Assembly: GCA_900317935.1 (NCBI GenBank)
Contig: ONIU01000054.1
Coordinates: 1 to 33,772 of the forward strand
Length of the DNA stretch: 33,772 bases
Reading direction: 5' to 3'
Source: an uncultured bacterium
GTDB taxonomy: Bacteria; Muiribacteriota; Ozemobacteria; Ozemobacterales; Ozemobacteraceae
Notes under the pieces: generated by a model
Databases searched by the model: none
What the model saw: the letters and a program-made list of their open reading frames with translations, nothing else
What the model was told of the DNA's origin: nothing
Part shown: positions 1 to 8,104 of the stretch, piece after piece
Layout: each line of letters starts with the position of its first letter
Numbering within the stretch: the stretch's first letter is position 1
Translations under genes and position numbers: made by a program

Positions 1-510
1 TCTGATACACGTAATATGAAAGGTAACGTTACCTGGATAGACAGAAATGCATATAAGCTGTTAGTTGATAAAGCAAAAATTGAAAATATTTCTGCATTAT
101 ATCGTGGTATGAACAAAGCATTAGCCTCCTATGGCAATAAAACTGTTAATCAAATATTTAAAACAGACTATAAAGAATATGAAGCCAACGGCAAAGTCTT
201 TTGTGTTGCTAATATCAATGCTTTCGGGGAAAATGAAGTTCGTGAGATGGCTAAACGTATACATAAGTATATGGCTGATAATTATGATAAACTTCACATG
301 AATATGTTATTTGCAACTATCTATAATAGAAGTGAAGATGAAAACGAAAATGCAACTTATATGGTAGCTTATGGACCAGGTGCCGTAGAAACCCTAAACG
401 AAGCATTTAAAAACTACGACGGTAAAATGTTCTTTGTTTTCAAAAAATATATGTCAAGAAAATCTAAAATAATTCCAGCAATCGTAGAAGTACTGAAAAA
501 TAAACACTAA
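1..510 (+). CDS. ppaC: C-terminal part of manganese-dependent inorganic pyrophosphatase (DHHA2 domain), 5' truncated
   Basis: The reading frame is open from base 1, so the gene starts outside the window; the ATG at 16 is internal. The visible 169 residues look like the DHHA2 half of a family II (Mn-dependent) pyrophosphatase, the cytosolic enzyme that splits pyrophosphate to phosphate. Seen: an SDT motif at the very start, then a stretch reading FKTDYKEYEANGK followed by an IN motif, as in DHHA2 domains, and near the C-terminus SRKSKIIPAI, close to the family's substrate-binding SRKKQ motif. The lysine-glutamine pair of that motif is changed here to SK. The DHH half is not visible, so another DHH/DHHA2 phosphoesterase cannot be excluded. 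The next gene is convergent, 94 bases away. Confidence 0.8.
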   Translation, partial: SDTRNMKGNVTWIDRNAYKLLVDKAKIENISALYRGMNKALASYGNKTVNQIFKTDYKEYEANGKVFCVANINAFGENEVREMAKRIHKYMADNYDKLHMNMLFATIYNRSEDENENATYMVAYGPGAVETLNEAFKNYDGKMFFVFKKYMSRKSKIIPAIVEVLKNKH

Positions 511-553
511 CTTATTATTTAGGCTACTAAAAATTGATAATTATGTGAGATAA

Positions 554-586
554 CCACGCCTCTTTCAGAGGCTTGCAGATGGCGTG
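554..586. repeat. REP-like dispersed palindrome, copy 1
   Basis: A hairpin (GCCTCT-TTC-AGAGGC) sits inside flanking CACGCC/GGCGTG arms in the gap between two convergent genes. The sequence is close to the one at 31020-31051 on the other strand. It may double as a transcription terminator structure, but no clear T-tract follows. Confidence 0.55.
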
Positions 587-603
587 CCAAAACAGAAATT
601 TGT

Positions 604-1782
604 TCATTCAACAACTTCAACTATTGGTGCGCCATCGTTTAAATAGAAATTGCCTTTTGTAATTATGTTTCTATCTTTTAAAGCAGAATTATCAATTATT
701 TCTATTTTGCCTTCACTGCTCAGACCAACTTTAACAGACTGTTCTACTGCTTGACCGCCTACTGATAAAAATACAACGGATTCACCATTCTTGCGAGCAA
801 TTACTGCTTTGTTTGAAATGCCAAGCCCTTCATGCTGTTCTAAAACTATGTTTACATCACAAAGCAAACCACTTATAATTCCACTTTCTGCAGGAACAAC
901 AGCTTTAATTTCGAATGTTCTTGTTAATGGGTCTATATTAGGGGCTTTGTAAGTTATGGGAACTTTTGCCAAAGGTTTCCCTGCATATTCTATATTTAAT
1001 TCTGTCGAATCGTTCAAAGCTTCATAATAAACAGCACTAAGACGGCAGACAATTTCTAGTTCTTTTGTGTTTTCAATTTCTAAAACAGGCATTCCAGGCA
1101 TTGCAAATTCGCCAGCACTCATCTTTTTTGATACTATATAACCGTCATAAGGAGCATAAACTTTTGAGTCTGCCAGATTCTTTTCAGCTATTTTTAGGGA
1201 AGTGGCAAGCTGTTGTGTGAGAGTATCAACGGCTTTGGTTAAGGCTTCTGCTTTTTCTACATTTGCTATTGCAGATTTATAAGAGACTTCTGTGCCTTCA
1301 AAATCAGATCTTGAAATAGCACCGTTTTTGAATAAGCCTTTGTCTCGGTTATAGTCTAACTCTATTTTACCTTTATTGGCTTTAGCTACTGGAATATCAG
1401 CTTTTGCATAATTTTCAACAGTGCTGCTGGTTTCGACAAGCTTTTGAGCTGCTAGAACTCCATTTTCAAGATTGGTTTTATCTGTTTGGAAAAGCAAATC
1501 GCCTTTTTTTACATAATCGCCTTCTTTAACATTGAGAGAATCAATGATTCCACCCATTTTTGCGGAGATAAAAGCTTTGTTTATAGGTTTTATTGTTCCT
1601 TGAACATGAATCTGCTTTTTAAATGTATATGGAGCAAGTTTTTCTACAACTACTTTTGTGGCTTTTGCTGTAGTTTTAGCTGTTTCTGGCTGGGGTTTGC
1701 CACCGTCTTTTTGCTCGCCACATCCAGTGGTTAATAATCCTGTGAGTAATACTATGAAAAAAACTTTGTATTTTATATTCAT
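604..1782 (-). CDS. RND-type efflux periplasmic adaptor (membrane fusion) lipoprotein
   Basis: A 392-residue HlyD/AcrA-type adaptor, which would bridge an inner-membrane RND pump and an outer-membrane channel. The N-terminus is a lipoprotein signal ending at Cys21 (LLTTGC). The first lipoyl half-motif (GGIIDSLNVKEGDYVKKGDLL) is at about residues 73-93. An alpha-helical hairpin follows at about 100-200, then the second lipoyl half (APYDGYIVSKKMSAGEFA) and beta-barrel and membrane-proximal domains. Length is normal for the family. Odd: no pump or TolC gene adjoins it. The gene downstream is a convergent pyrophosphatase and the one upstream is an unrelated membrane protein on the other strand. 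It must pair with a pump encoded elsewhere. Substrate unknown. Confidence 0.88.
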   Translation of the reverse strand: MNIKYKVFFIVLLTGLLTTGCGEQKDGGKPQPETAKTTAKATKVVVEKLAPYTFKKQIHVQGTIKPINKAFISAKMGGIIDSLNVKEGDYVKKGDLLFQTDKTNLENGVLAAQKLVETSSTVENYAKADIPVAKANKGKIELDYNRDKGLFKNGAISRSDFEGTEVSYKSAIANVEKAEALTKAVDTLTQQLATSLKIAEKNLADSKVYAPYDGYIVSKKMSAGEFAMPGMPVLEIENTKELEIVCRLSAVYYEALNDSTELNIEYAGKPLAKVPITYKAPNIDPLTRTFEIKAVVPAESGIISGLLCDVNIVLEQHEGLGISNKAVIARKNGESVVFLSVGGQAVEQSVKVGLSSEGKIEIIDNSALKDRNIITKGNFYLNDGAPIVEVVE

Positions 1783-2028
1783 ATTTATCTCCGATTATAT
1801 AAGAGGCAATAGATTAGAGATGAAAGATAAGAGGATTGTTGGAACAATCCTTGTTTCTACATAACTCTAAAAAGTTGAAGAAGCTGTAAAATCAATACAA
1901 CTACAGTAATTAATTCAGCTAACAAACTACAGCAAATATAAATATAAGTCAATAAATTTATAACAGTTGTTACAAATTAAACAAAGCAAAATGACAACAA
2001 TGGAATAATTGAATCTAGAAGTTTAAAA

Positions 2029-2670
2029 TTGTATAATAATTACAAGTTACAACTACTTTTTACTAGGATAATTGTTTTGGAAAATAAATATATTTACACT
2101 TATATTATTTGTTTTTTATTAATGTTTTTTTCTTTCTTTACAGATATTGGAAGACCGCTACAGTATGGTAGAACTAAGAATGTTGGCTTTGCTGCTAAAA
2201 AAGAATGTTTTAATATTCAATATTCATATTATTCAGCAATAGAAAATTATAATATGGATAATTCCGAGATGATAAAAACGGCATTACCAGGGTATGAATT
2301 TGAAAATCTAGAATTAAAACTAGTAAAAATGAAATATTTGAAAGAACCATTAAAATGGCCGAATAGTGATTGCTCATATGGTTATATTGTTGATTCAGAT
2401 AGTTCTGATGTTTTTTGTAAAAAGCATGGAAAGGCTGTGTTGAATATTTCTAGTGATGATAAGCCTATCATTCCAAAATATGACCAAAGTCTAGAAAAGC
2501 CTTTTTCTAAATCTTATAAAGAATTAAAGGAAAATAATATAAGAAATACTATTTTTCAAAGTAAATTTGGAAACTTTTTGTTGAATACGTTCAGTAGTCT
2601 ATTATTTACAATACCTTTCTTTATATGTATTTGCATTTCAATAGAATTATACTTCAAAAAAAATAATTAA
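2029..2670 (+). CDS. Membrane protein of unknown function with a C-terminal CSY...CxxHG motif
   Basis: I do not recognise the family. A hydrophobic segment near residues 21-40 (TYIICFLLMFFSFF) and another at the C-terminus (about 190-207, then charged KKNN) suggest two membrane spans with an extracytoplasmic loop between. In the loop, about 105-135, is YLK...P-S-x-C-S-Y ... C-K-K-H-G-K, nearly the same arrangement as the end of the protein at 31570-32250. The listed start is a TTG with a weak AGAAG upstream; a later TTG (2077) or the ATG at 2122 are alternatives. The ATG start would keep only part of the first membrane span. It is transcribed alone, divergent from the efflux adaptor and convergent with the MATE gene. 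Confidence 0.6.
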   Translation: MYNNYKLQLLFTRIIVLENKYIYTYIICFLLMFFSFFTDIGRPLQYGRTKNVGFAAKKECFNIQYSYYSAIENYNMDNSEMIKTALPGYEFENLELKLVKMKYLKEPLKWPNSDCSYGYIVDSDSSDVFCKKHGKAVLNISSDDKPIIPKYDQSLEKPFSKSYKELKENNIRNTIFQSKFGNFLLNTFSSLLFTIPFFICICISIELYFKKNN

Positions 2671-2689
2671 AGATTTTAAAATAATTATC

Positions 2690-4006
2690 TTATTTGGTAA
2701 CAGTTACTGTTCCTGAATCTTTTGAAATATGCGTATTGCCAAACAAAAATATTAACATCGTAATAAATTCTGTAACAGGAATAGTAGCCCAGACTCCAAC
2801 GATTCCAAATAAATATGATAATAAATACAATAATGGTATTACTAACAGAATAGCTCTGCATAATGATAGCAAAAACGATTTCAATGATTGGGTTTTTGAG
2901 GCTAAAATAGATGTTGTTACTGTATTTGCTCCCATAAAAACAAGACAGAGATAGTATACTTTTAAACCTGTATCTGCCAAAGAGGTTAATGCTAGATTAT
3001 TAGAACTGTTAAAAACATTTATTATTTCCTTTGAAAAAACGTAAAATAACAAGTAGGCAGAAATACTCATTAAAGTAGTTGTAATATAGGCATAACGGCT
3101 TACCTGATGTACTGCTTCTTTTTTCCCGGCACCGAAATTTAAACTGATTAAGGGCTGAATTCCTTGTGCAACACCGGTAAACATAGCAGCTACAACTATA
3201 GCAATATTGGCTATAATACTATAAGCGGCTATTCCTATATTACCGGATAGTTCTAGAATTTTAAAATTAAAACAGGTCATTACAACACCGGTTGAAATTT
3301 CTGTTACAAAAGAAGGAAAACCCAAACAACAAATATCTATAATTTTTTTTAAATTTAGCTTGGCAACTTCAAATTTAAATATTTTTTTGTAAAAAATAAA
3401 ATAATAAAACTGAATTATAATAGCAAAGCAAGGGGCAAGGCCTGATGCAAAAGCTGCTCCCCAATTTCCCCATTTACAATGATAAATAAAAATAATATCC
3501 AGGAAAAGATTGCTAAAACTACTTACTAACCCAGCTATCATTGCAATTTTGGGAAAACCAGCGGCCCTTGTGAGACACATAAACAATTGATTTATAATTA
3601 ATGCCCAGGCAAACATAAAAATTACACTTATGTAGTCTGTAGCATATTTCATCAATGTTTTATCTGCACCCATTAATTCTGCTATCGGGTTAGTGTAGAT
3701 AAAACCAAAAATGCTTATTAAAACTCCTAGGATCAGAGCTGTAATAGAACCATGAAAAATTGTTTTTCTAGCTTCTTCAAATCTATTTTGCCCACAAAGT
3801 ATGGAATACCTTATGGCGGTACCTGATCCAAGCATAATACCAACAGCACAGATAAAGGCAAAAAATGGCAAAACAAGATTTAAACCAGAAAGAGCATCTG
3901 TTCCAATTCCGTTAGCAATGAAAAATGTATCACAGAGCACATAAACAGAAACTCCTAACATTGATAATACATTTAGTGATACATACTTAATAAATTCTTT
4001 TAGCAT
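2690..4006 (-). CDS. MATE-family multidrug/metabolite exporter
   Basis: A 438-residue, very hydrophobic protein with about 12 predicted membrane helices arranged as two similar halves, the MATE (MepA/NorM/DinF) fold. These inner-membrane antiporters export cationic drugs or metabolites using Na+ or H+ gradients. Seen: the N-terminal FIKYVSLNVLSMLGVSVYVLCDTFFIANGIGTDALSGLNLVLP pattern in pieces typical of MepA-like members (asp in CDTFF, then GIGTDALSGLNL), and the second-half GVAQGIQPLISLNFGAG motif, which is a hallmark of the family. Length is normal. It stands alone, convergent with the membrane-protein gene (20 bases apart). The substrate cannot be read from sequence. No strong ribosome-binding site is visible before the ATG. 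Confidence 0.9.
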   Translation of the reverse strand: MLKEFIKYVSLNVLSMLGVSVYVLCDTFFIANGIGTDALSGLNLVLPFFAFICAVGIMLGSGTAIRYSILCGQNRFEEARKTIFHGSITALILGVLISIFGFIYTNPIAELMGADKTLMKYATDYISVIFMFAWALIINQLFMCLTRAAGFPKIAMIAGLVSSFSNLFLDIIFIYHCKWGNWGAAFASGLAPCFAIIIQFYYFIFYKKIFKFEVAKLNLKKIIDICCLGFPSFVTEISTGVVMTCFNFKILELSGNIGIAAYSIIANIAIVVAAMFTGVAQGIQPLISLNFGAGKKEAVHQVSRYAYITTTLMSISAYLLFYVFSKEIINVFNSSNNLALTSLADTGLKVYYLCLVFMGANTVTTSILASKTQSLKSFLLSLCRAILLVIPLLYLLSYLFGIVGVWATIPVTEFITMLIFLFGNTHISKDSGTVTVTK

Positions 4007-4239
4007 TTTACTTTTTGTTTTTTTTTATATTGGCAAAGCTATGATTATAATGATTTTTTTCATTTGAAAATTTATATTTTTTATTCCAAATGTAAACGCA
4101 AAATTATTATTTTTATAGTTTGTGTCTGCTTTCTGTAAAGCATATAACATAAAAGTAGTAATTGTCAAAAATGAATCTCTTATTCTTTCTAGATATTGTA
4201 TGCTCATTTGCCAAGACTCTTATAAGCAAGACTAGAGTG

Positions 4240-4270
4240 TTGCCATAATTCCCTAATTTTATGATATAAT
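4240..4270 (+). promoter_or_regulatory. Probable sigma-70-type promoter for the MBL hydrolase gene
   Basis: TTGCCA at 4240-4245 and TATAAT at 4265-4270, 19 bases apart, precede the GAGGTAAGG ribosome site and ATG at 4309. The spacing is on the long side. The rest of the 302-base gap between the divergent MATE and MBL genes (4007-4308) holds nothing else I can support. Confidence 0.45.
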
Positions 4271-4308
4271 AATTTATTAGTTAATACATTTAATTTCTGA
4301 GGTAAGGC

Positions 4309-5109
4309 ATGAAATTAACTATGTTAGGAACAGGTAATGCTCTGGTTACTGAATACTATAATACCTGCTTTGTCATAAGCGATAAAAATCAACATTTTAT
4401 GATTGATGGTGGTGGGGGTAATACTGTGCTTCATCAGTTAAGTCATTGCGGATTCAATATTTCTGATATACGAAACATATTTGTTACGCATAAACATATA
4501 GATCATCTGCTTGGAATAATCTGGCTCATTAGAATCATTTGCAAAGCAATGAACAAGGAAGATTATGAAGGTAATGCATATATTTATGGACATGATGAAG
4601 TAATAGATCTGCTTAGAGATATTTCTACAAAATTATTATTTGAAAAAGAAAGAAAAAACTTAGACAAAAGATTACTCCTTGTTAAAGTTAAAGATAGAGA
4701 AAAAATAAATATTATTGGTCATGAATTGACTTTTTTTGATATTCATTCAGATAAAGCAAAACAATTTGGCTTTTCAATGAAACTAGACCGAGATGAAATA
4801 CTTACATGCTGCGGTGACGAACCTTATAACGATTCTTATAAAGACTTTGCTTTAAACAGTAAATGGTTACTTCATGAAGCCTTTTGTCTGCATTCTGAAG
4901 CAGATATATTCAAACCGTATCAGAAACACCATTCTACTGTAAAAGATGCATGTCAAACTGCTGAAAAACTAAATATTAAAAATTTAGTTTTATATCATAC
5001 TGAGGATAAAAATAAAAACAATAGAAAACAGCTATATCAGGAAGAAGGCCGGCAATATTTTTCAGGTAATCTCTTTATTCCAGAAGATTTTGAAAGCATT
5101 GAATTATAA
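4309..5109 (+). CDS. Metallo-beta-lactamase-fold hydrolase, RNase Z-like group
   Basis: 266 residues. The start MKLTMLGTGNALVTEYYNTC and the HxHxDH signature (HKHIDH at about residues 62-67) place it in the MBL superfamily, nearest the RNase Z/arylsulfatase-like branch. Further metal ligands are likely the Asp in CCGDEP, the His in LLHEAF and the final His in LYHTED. These cytosolic di-zinc enzymes cleave phosphodiesters, sulfate esters or lactones; which of these applies here cannot be told. It is shorter than tRNA-processing RNase Z (about 300) and I see no exosite arm, so tRNA processing is not assumed. Good ribosome site (GAGGTAAGG) 4 bases before the ATG. Followed 73 bases later by an NTF2-like gene. 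Confidence 0.82.
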   Translation: MKLTMLGTGNALVTEYYNTCFVISDKNQHFMIDGGGGNTVLHQLSHCGFNISDIRNIFVTHKHIDHLLGIIWLIRIICKAMNKEDYEGNAYIYGHDEVIDLLRDISTKLLFEKERKNLDKRLLLVKVKDREKINIIGHELTFFDIHSDKAKQFGFSMKLDRDEILTCCGDEPYNDSYKDFALNSKWLLHEAFCLHSEADIFKPYQKHHSTVKDACQTAEKLNIKNLVLYHTEDKNKNNRKQLYQEEGRQYFSGNLFIPEDFESIEL

Positions 5110-5182
5110 GTATTTTTATATTTCTTTTGATTGTCTATGTTATAATTAAATCCAAATATTCATATAAAGTAGGTCTAACCAT

Positions 5183-5602
5183 ATGGAATTAATAGAACGT
5201 AATAAAAATTTAATGAAAAAATTTGAAACAATGATTAATACAGCCGATGATAGATTAGCTGACGAACTTATTGCTAATGATGCTACTTTTTTGACTCCAG
5301 CAAGTCCTGAACCTCTTTGTGGTGGAAAAGGCTACTTATCATTAGTTCATTGGATGAGAAAAGGTTTTTCAAATGTTCAATGGCATATTAAAGATATGGT
5401 TGTAGATAATGAAAAAGTTGCTGTAAATTGGACTTTAACAGGCACTCATGATGGTGAATTTATGGGTGCAAAAGCAACAGGAAAAAATATTAGTGTAAGT
5501 TTTATGAATTTTTATTATATAAATGAAAATGGTAAATTTACAAAAGACATAGCGGCCGAAGGTATGATCGGTATTTTCCTCCAATTAGGATTATTAAAAT
5601 AA
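5183..5602 (+). CDS. SnoaL/NTF2-like (ester cyclase-type) protein
   Basis: 139 residues with the cone-shaped NTF2-like fold pattern: an N-terminal helix pair (NKNLMKKFETMINTADDRLADELIANDATF), then LSLVHWMRKGFSNVQWHIKDMVVDNEKVAVNWTLTGTHDGEF in pieces characteristic of the SnoaL/ester cyclase group. Small cytosolic proteins of this fold bind or isomerise hydrophobic small molecules. No signal peptide. A TATAAT preceded by TG (5138-5146) is a possible extended -10. The gene ends just before a strong bidirectional hairpin and converges on the tetR gene. Function is not known; a role with the neighbouring TetR-regulated enzymes is only a guess. Confidence 0.72.
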   Translation: MELIERNKNLMKKFETMINTADDRLADELIANDATFLTPASPEPLCGGKGYLSLVHWMRKGFSNVQWHIKDMVVDNEKVAVNWTLTGTHDGEFMGAKATGKNISVSFMNFYYINENGKFTKDIAAEGMIGIFLQLGLLK

Positions 5603-5647
5603 AAGCGAATTAATCTATAAAAATTTAAATAGATTGATTATTAAAAT

Positions 5648-5698
5648 AATAAATACTGCATTTATGCCGTTAATGCTGGCATAGGTGCAGTATTTATT
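5648..5698. terminator. Bidirectional hairpin terminator between NTF2-like gene and tetR
   Basis: A perfect 13-bp stem (5648-5660 with 5686-5698; core AAATACTGCA/TGCAGTATTT) holds a second inner stem TATGCC/GGCATA. It lies between convergent genes and overlaps the last codon of the TetR gene. A/T-rich flanks on both sides fit termination in both directions. Confidence 0.75.
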
Positions 5699-6278
5699 TA
5701 AAATTATGTTGTCTCTTTAACCCTGAAATTCCTTCAGATAAAAGAATAGTTGCAAGTTTAATCATCTGTTCAATTGGAATTTTCCTGCCATCACTGACCC
5801 ACTGTCGGTATAAATTCAAAGTTGTAATATTATAGGCAGAAATTATATTGTTTATATATTGGTTTAAATCATATTTTTTGGACGTTTTGCCTTCTGTTTT
5901 TTTCATAACTTCATTTTGCATTCTATGACGAATATAATCAAATCTATCATCACAAGTAATTTTTTGGAAAAACTCATCTTGATTTTCGTTAAATTCAAAA
6001 AAACATCGAATTATTTCAGCCTGATTGTCAATGAAATTATAGTTTTTAACCAATTCCATGTATTTGGTAGAATATTCTATTTGGAGTTCAAGTAAAACAT
6101 CATCAATTATATCGTAATGAAGGTAAAAGGTATTTCTGTTAATCTGTGCTCGTTTGGCGAGTTCTTTTACGGTAATTTTTTCGTAAGGCATTTCGCAAAT
6201 CATTTGCTTTAAGTTTTGTTTAATAGCATTTTTTGTCTTTTGTATTCTTAAATCATTTTCGTTGCTTATTTTACGCAT
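5694..6278 (-). CDS. TetR-family transcriptional regulator
   Basis: The N-terminal helix-turn-helix reads ITVKELAKRAQINRNTFYLHY, a textbook TetR DNA-binding domain. The rest, about 130 residues, would be the ligand-binding and dimerisation part. I place the start at 6278 (MRKISNEN) because GGTGA lies 4-5 bases upstream; an upstream in-frame ATG at 6311 has no ribosome site. It is divergent from the acyltransferase-SDR operon, and the gap holds a 34-bp interrupted palindrome (6324-6357) that also occurs before the Fe-alcohol dehydrogenase at 17468. This suggests autoregulation and control of both operons, probably as a repressor released by an electrophile or other small ligand (inference). 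Confidence 0.88.
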   Translation of the reverse strand: MRKISNENDLRIQKTKNAIKQNLKQMICEMPYEKITVKELAKRAQINRNTFYLHYDIIDDVLLELQIEYSTKYMELVKNYNFIDNQAEIIRCFFEFNENQDEFFQKITCDDRFDYIRHRMQNEVMKKTEGKTSKKYDLNQYINNIISAYNITTLNLYRQWVSDGRKIPIEQMIKLATILLSEGISGLKRQHNFK

Positions 6279-6323
6279 CATTTCACCATCATTAGAATAA
6301 ATAATAAACATAATTTAGCATAA

Positions 6324-6357
6324 TGTCGCTTATTTTGCACTAGCAAATTTTATGACA
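6324..6357. promoter_or_regulatory. Candidate TetR operator, copy 1
   Basis: Interrupted palindrome TGTC-N4-A-N-TTTGC-N4-GCAAA-N-T-N4-GACA between the divergent tetR and acyltransferase genes. 29 of 34 bases match the copy at 17468-17501, and the similarity continues through ATTACA on the right. It sits where a repressor could block both promoters. Confidence 0.65.
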
Positions 6358-6431
6358 TTACATAGTTATTGTTAATTGATTATCATTAATAAAAAATTAA
6401 AGGTCATAATATTAAATTATAGAGGAAAAAT

Positions 6432-6983
6432 ATGAATATTTTTGAAAAATTAAAAAATGGCGAACCAGTAGATATGACTTCAGAAGAATATGAACCCGCT
6501 GTTGCTGAGCTAATTAGAGCTAATATGGCATTATATAAATTAAATCACTCTGAGCCGACTCCTGAAAATATGCAAGAAGGATTTAAAAATCTTTTTGAAG
6601 AAAATTATCCAAACGGAGCGACTATATTGACTCCAACACAGATTGATTTCCCAAAGCAAATCAAATTTGGTAATAATGTGTTCATAAACCATAGTTTAAC
6701 CTGTATGTCTATTGGTGGAATAGAAATAGACGACAATGTTCAGATTGGACCAAATGTTACAATAGTGACTGATAATCACGATGCAACCAATAGAATGGTT
6801 TTGAAATGTAAAAAGGTTCATATTTGCAAAAATGCCTGGATAGGTGCCTGTGCTTCAATTATGCCTGGTGTGACTATTGGTGAGAATGCTATTGTTGCAG
6901 GTGGGGCTGTAGTCACCAAAGATGTGCCTGCTAATGCTGTTGTGGGAGGAAACCCTGCAAAGGTTATTAAAATGCTTTCATAA
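6432..6983 (+). CDS. Hexapeptide-repeat (left-handed beta-helix) O-acyltransferase, maltose/galactoside acetyltransferase-like
   Basis: 183 residues. An N-terminal helical part (about 1-60) is followed by repeated [IV]G-type hexapeptides ([45 protein letters not shown]), ending [13 protein letters not shown] as in the Maa/LacA/NodL family. The His in [10 protein letters not shown] is the probable catalytic base. These trimeric cytosolic enzymes move an acetyl group from acetyl-CoA to a hydroxyl of sugars or other small molecules. A paralogue lies at 20741-21289 and a remnant of a third at 16831-16890. It is first in an operon with the SDR gene 41 bases downstream and lies under the candidate TetR operator. 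Acceptor unknown. Ribosome site AGAGG. Confidence 0.87.
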   Translation: MNIFEKLKNGEPVDMTSEEYEPAVAELIRANMALYKLNHSEPTPENMQEGFKNLFEENYPNGATILTPTQIDFPKQIKFGNNVFINHSLTCMSIGGIEIDDNVQIGPNVTIVTDNHDATNRMVLKCKKVHICKNAWIGACASIMPGVTIGENAIVAGGAVVTKDVPANAVVGGNPAKVIKMLS

Positions 6984-7024
6984 TAATTAATAATTTATTT
7001 ATATTTAAACAAGGAGAATAATAA

Positions 7025-7870
7025 ATGATTTTTGATAGAAACGAAAACAAAGATGTAATAGCTTTACTCGGTGCTGGAAGCATGGGAACTGCAATTGTTA
7101 AACGCATAGCTACAGGAAAGAAAATTTTACTCGGAGATATTAGTGAAAAGAATCTGGAAAAGGTTTCAAATGAATTCAAATACGGTGGATATGATGTTGA
7201 AACCATAGTTGTGAACGCACTTGAGAAAGATTCTGTTACAGCTTTTGCAGAAAAAGCTGCTTCCTTAGGCAAAGTAATGTATTTTATTGATACTGCTGGT
7301 GCTTCTCCAAATCAGGCAACACCTGAACATATTCTTAATCTTGATATGGTTGGAACAGGTTATGCCGTTGATGCTTTCGGTAAAGTTATGGGAAAAGGCG
7401 GAGCTGGTCTCTTGATTTCAAGCCAGGCCGGCTATATGTATCCTATTCCTTATGAAATTGAATTAGAAATATTAAAAACTCCTACAGAAAAGCTTCTAGA
7501 TCTGCCATTCATTAAAGAAACAGTTAAGAATTCAGGTCTTGCCTATATGATTGCCAAACGTGTAAATCATTTACAGGCTCAAAAGGCTGCGGCAACCACT
7601 TGGAGAGAACGTAGAGCCAGAATAAATTCTATGAGTCCTGGAGTTATTGTTACTCCATTGGCTTATGATGAATTTGCTGCTATTGGTGATTTATATCAAA
7701 ATATGATTGACGCTTCTGCTGCTATGAGAACGGGAACTTCAGAAGAAATTGCTGATGCTGCTGCTTTCTTACTTGGCGAACATTCTACTTTTATAACAGG
7801 AACTGATTTGCTAATTGACGGTGGCGTTATGGCTGCTATCAGAACTGGTCAGTACAAATTAGGTAATTAA
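7025..7870 (+). CDS. SDR-family oxidoreductase with long insertion between catalytic Ser and Tyr
   Basis: 281 residues, short-chain dehydrogenase/reductase. Seen: a nucleotide loop LLGAGSMGTAI (GxGxxG rather than the usual TGxxxGIG), an acidic residue after beta2 (GDIS, fitting NAD preference), Ser133 in LISSQAGY, and Tyr174 and Lys178 in AYMIAKR. The C-terminal half has ARINSMSPGVIVTPLA and a terminal FITGTDLLIDGG. The Ser-to-Tyr gap is 41 residues against about 13 in classical SDRs, with an inserted segment containing TPTEKLLDLP that is shared with the paralogue at 21446-22270. The strong AAGGAG site marks the ATG. It lies in an operon with the acyltransferase; a terminator hairpin follows. 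The substrate is not readable; a carbonyl/hydroxyl pair is expected. Confidence 0.88.
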   Translation: MIFDRNENKDVIALLGAGSMGTAIVKRIATGKKILLGDISEKNLEKVSNEFKYGGYDVETIVVNALEKDSVTAFAEKAASLGKVMYFIDTAGASPNQATPEHILNLDMVGTGYAVDAFGKVMGKGGAGLLISSQAGYMYPIPYEIELEILKTPTEKLLDLPFIKETVKNSGLAYMIAKRVNHLQAQKAAATTWRERRARINSMSPGVIVTPLAYDEFAAIGDLYQNMIDASAAMRTGTSEEIADAAAFLLGEHSTFITGTDLLIDGGVMAAIRTGQYKLGN

Positions 7871-7896
7871 GAATTATTACTAACTAAGATGGTTTT

Positions 7897-7934
7897 AGCA
7901 GAGTCTTTCATTGAAAAGTGAGACTCTGCTTTTT
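7897..7934 (+). terminator. Intrinsic terminator after the acyltransferase-SDR operon
   Basis: Perfect 10-bp stem AGCAGAGTCT / AGACTCTGCT (7897-7906, 7921-7930) followed by TTTTG. Confidence 0.85.
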
Positions 7935-7957
7935 GTGATATTTTTAATGTTATAAAA

Positions 7958-8035
7958 CGAAATTATATTCTTTGAATCCTGCCAATAATTGTTCTTTTGT
8001 TAATTCTATAGATTTTGGACTTGTTCAACAGAAAC
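7958..8035 (-). pseudogene. Frameshifted remnant of an Rpn-like nuclease C-terminus
   Basis: Read on the minus strand, this matches the 3' end of the Rpn fragment at 12757-13155 (VSVEQAAKSIGLTKEQLLAGFKKYNL region). One base is lost just after the VSVEQ codons, throwing the frame, and similarity continues past the stop codon. It lies directly upstream of, and opposite to, the intact Rpn-like gene. Confidence 0.7.
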
Positions 8036-8056
8036 TAGACTTGTTCTGTAATCAAC

Positions 8057-8085
8057 TTGCAAAGCACTTTATTTCTAGTTATAAT
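8057..8085 (+). promoter_or_regulatory. Promoter of the Rpn-like nuclease gene
   Basis: TTGCAA (8057-8062), a 17-base spacer and a consensus TATAAT (8080-8085), followed by ACAAGGAG and the ATG at 8105. It rules out the longer in-frame start at 8057. Confidence 0.7.
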
Positions 8086-8104
8086 AAAAACAAGGAGCAT
8101 ACCG

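Noticed and set aside
4025..4207. 60-codon minus-strand ORF between the MATE and MBL genes
   Set aside because: No ribosome site and no family resemblance; AT-rich chance frame.
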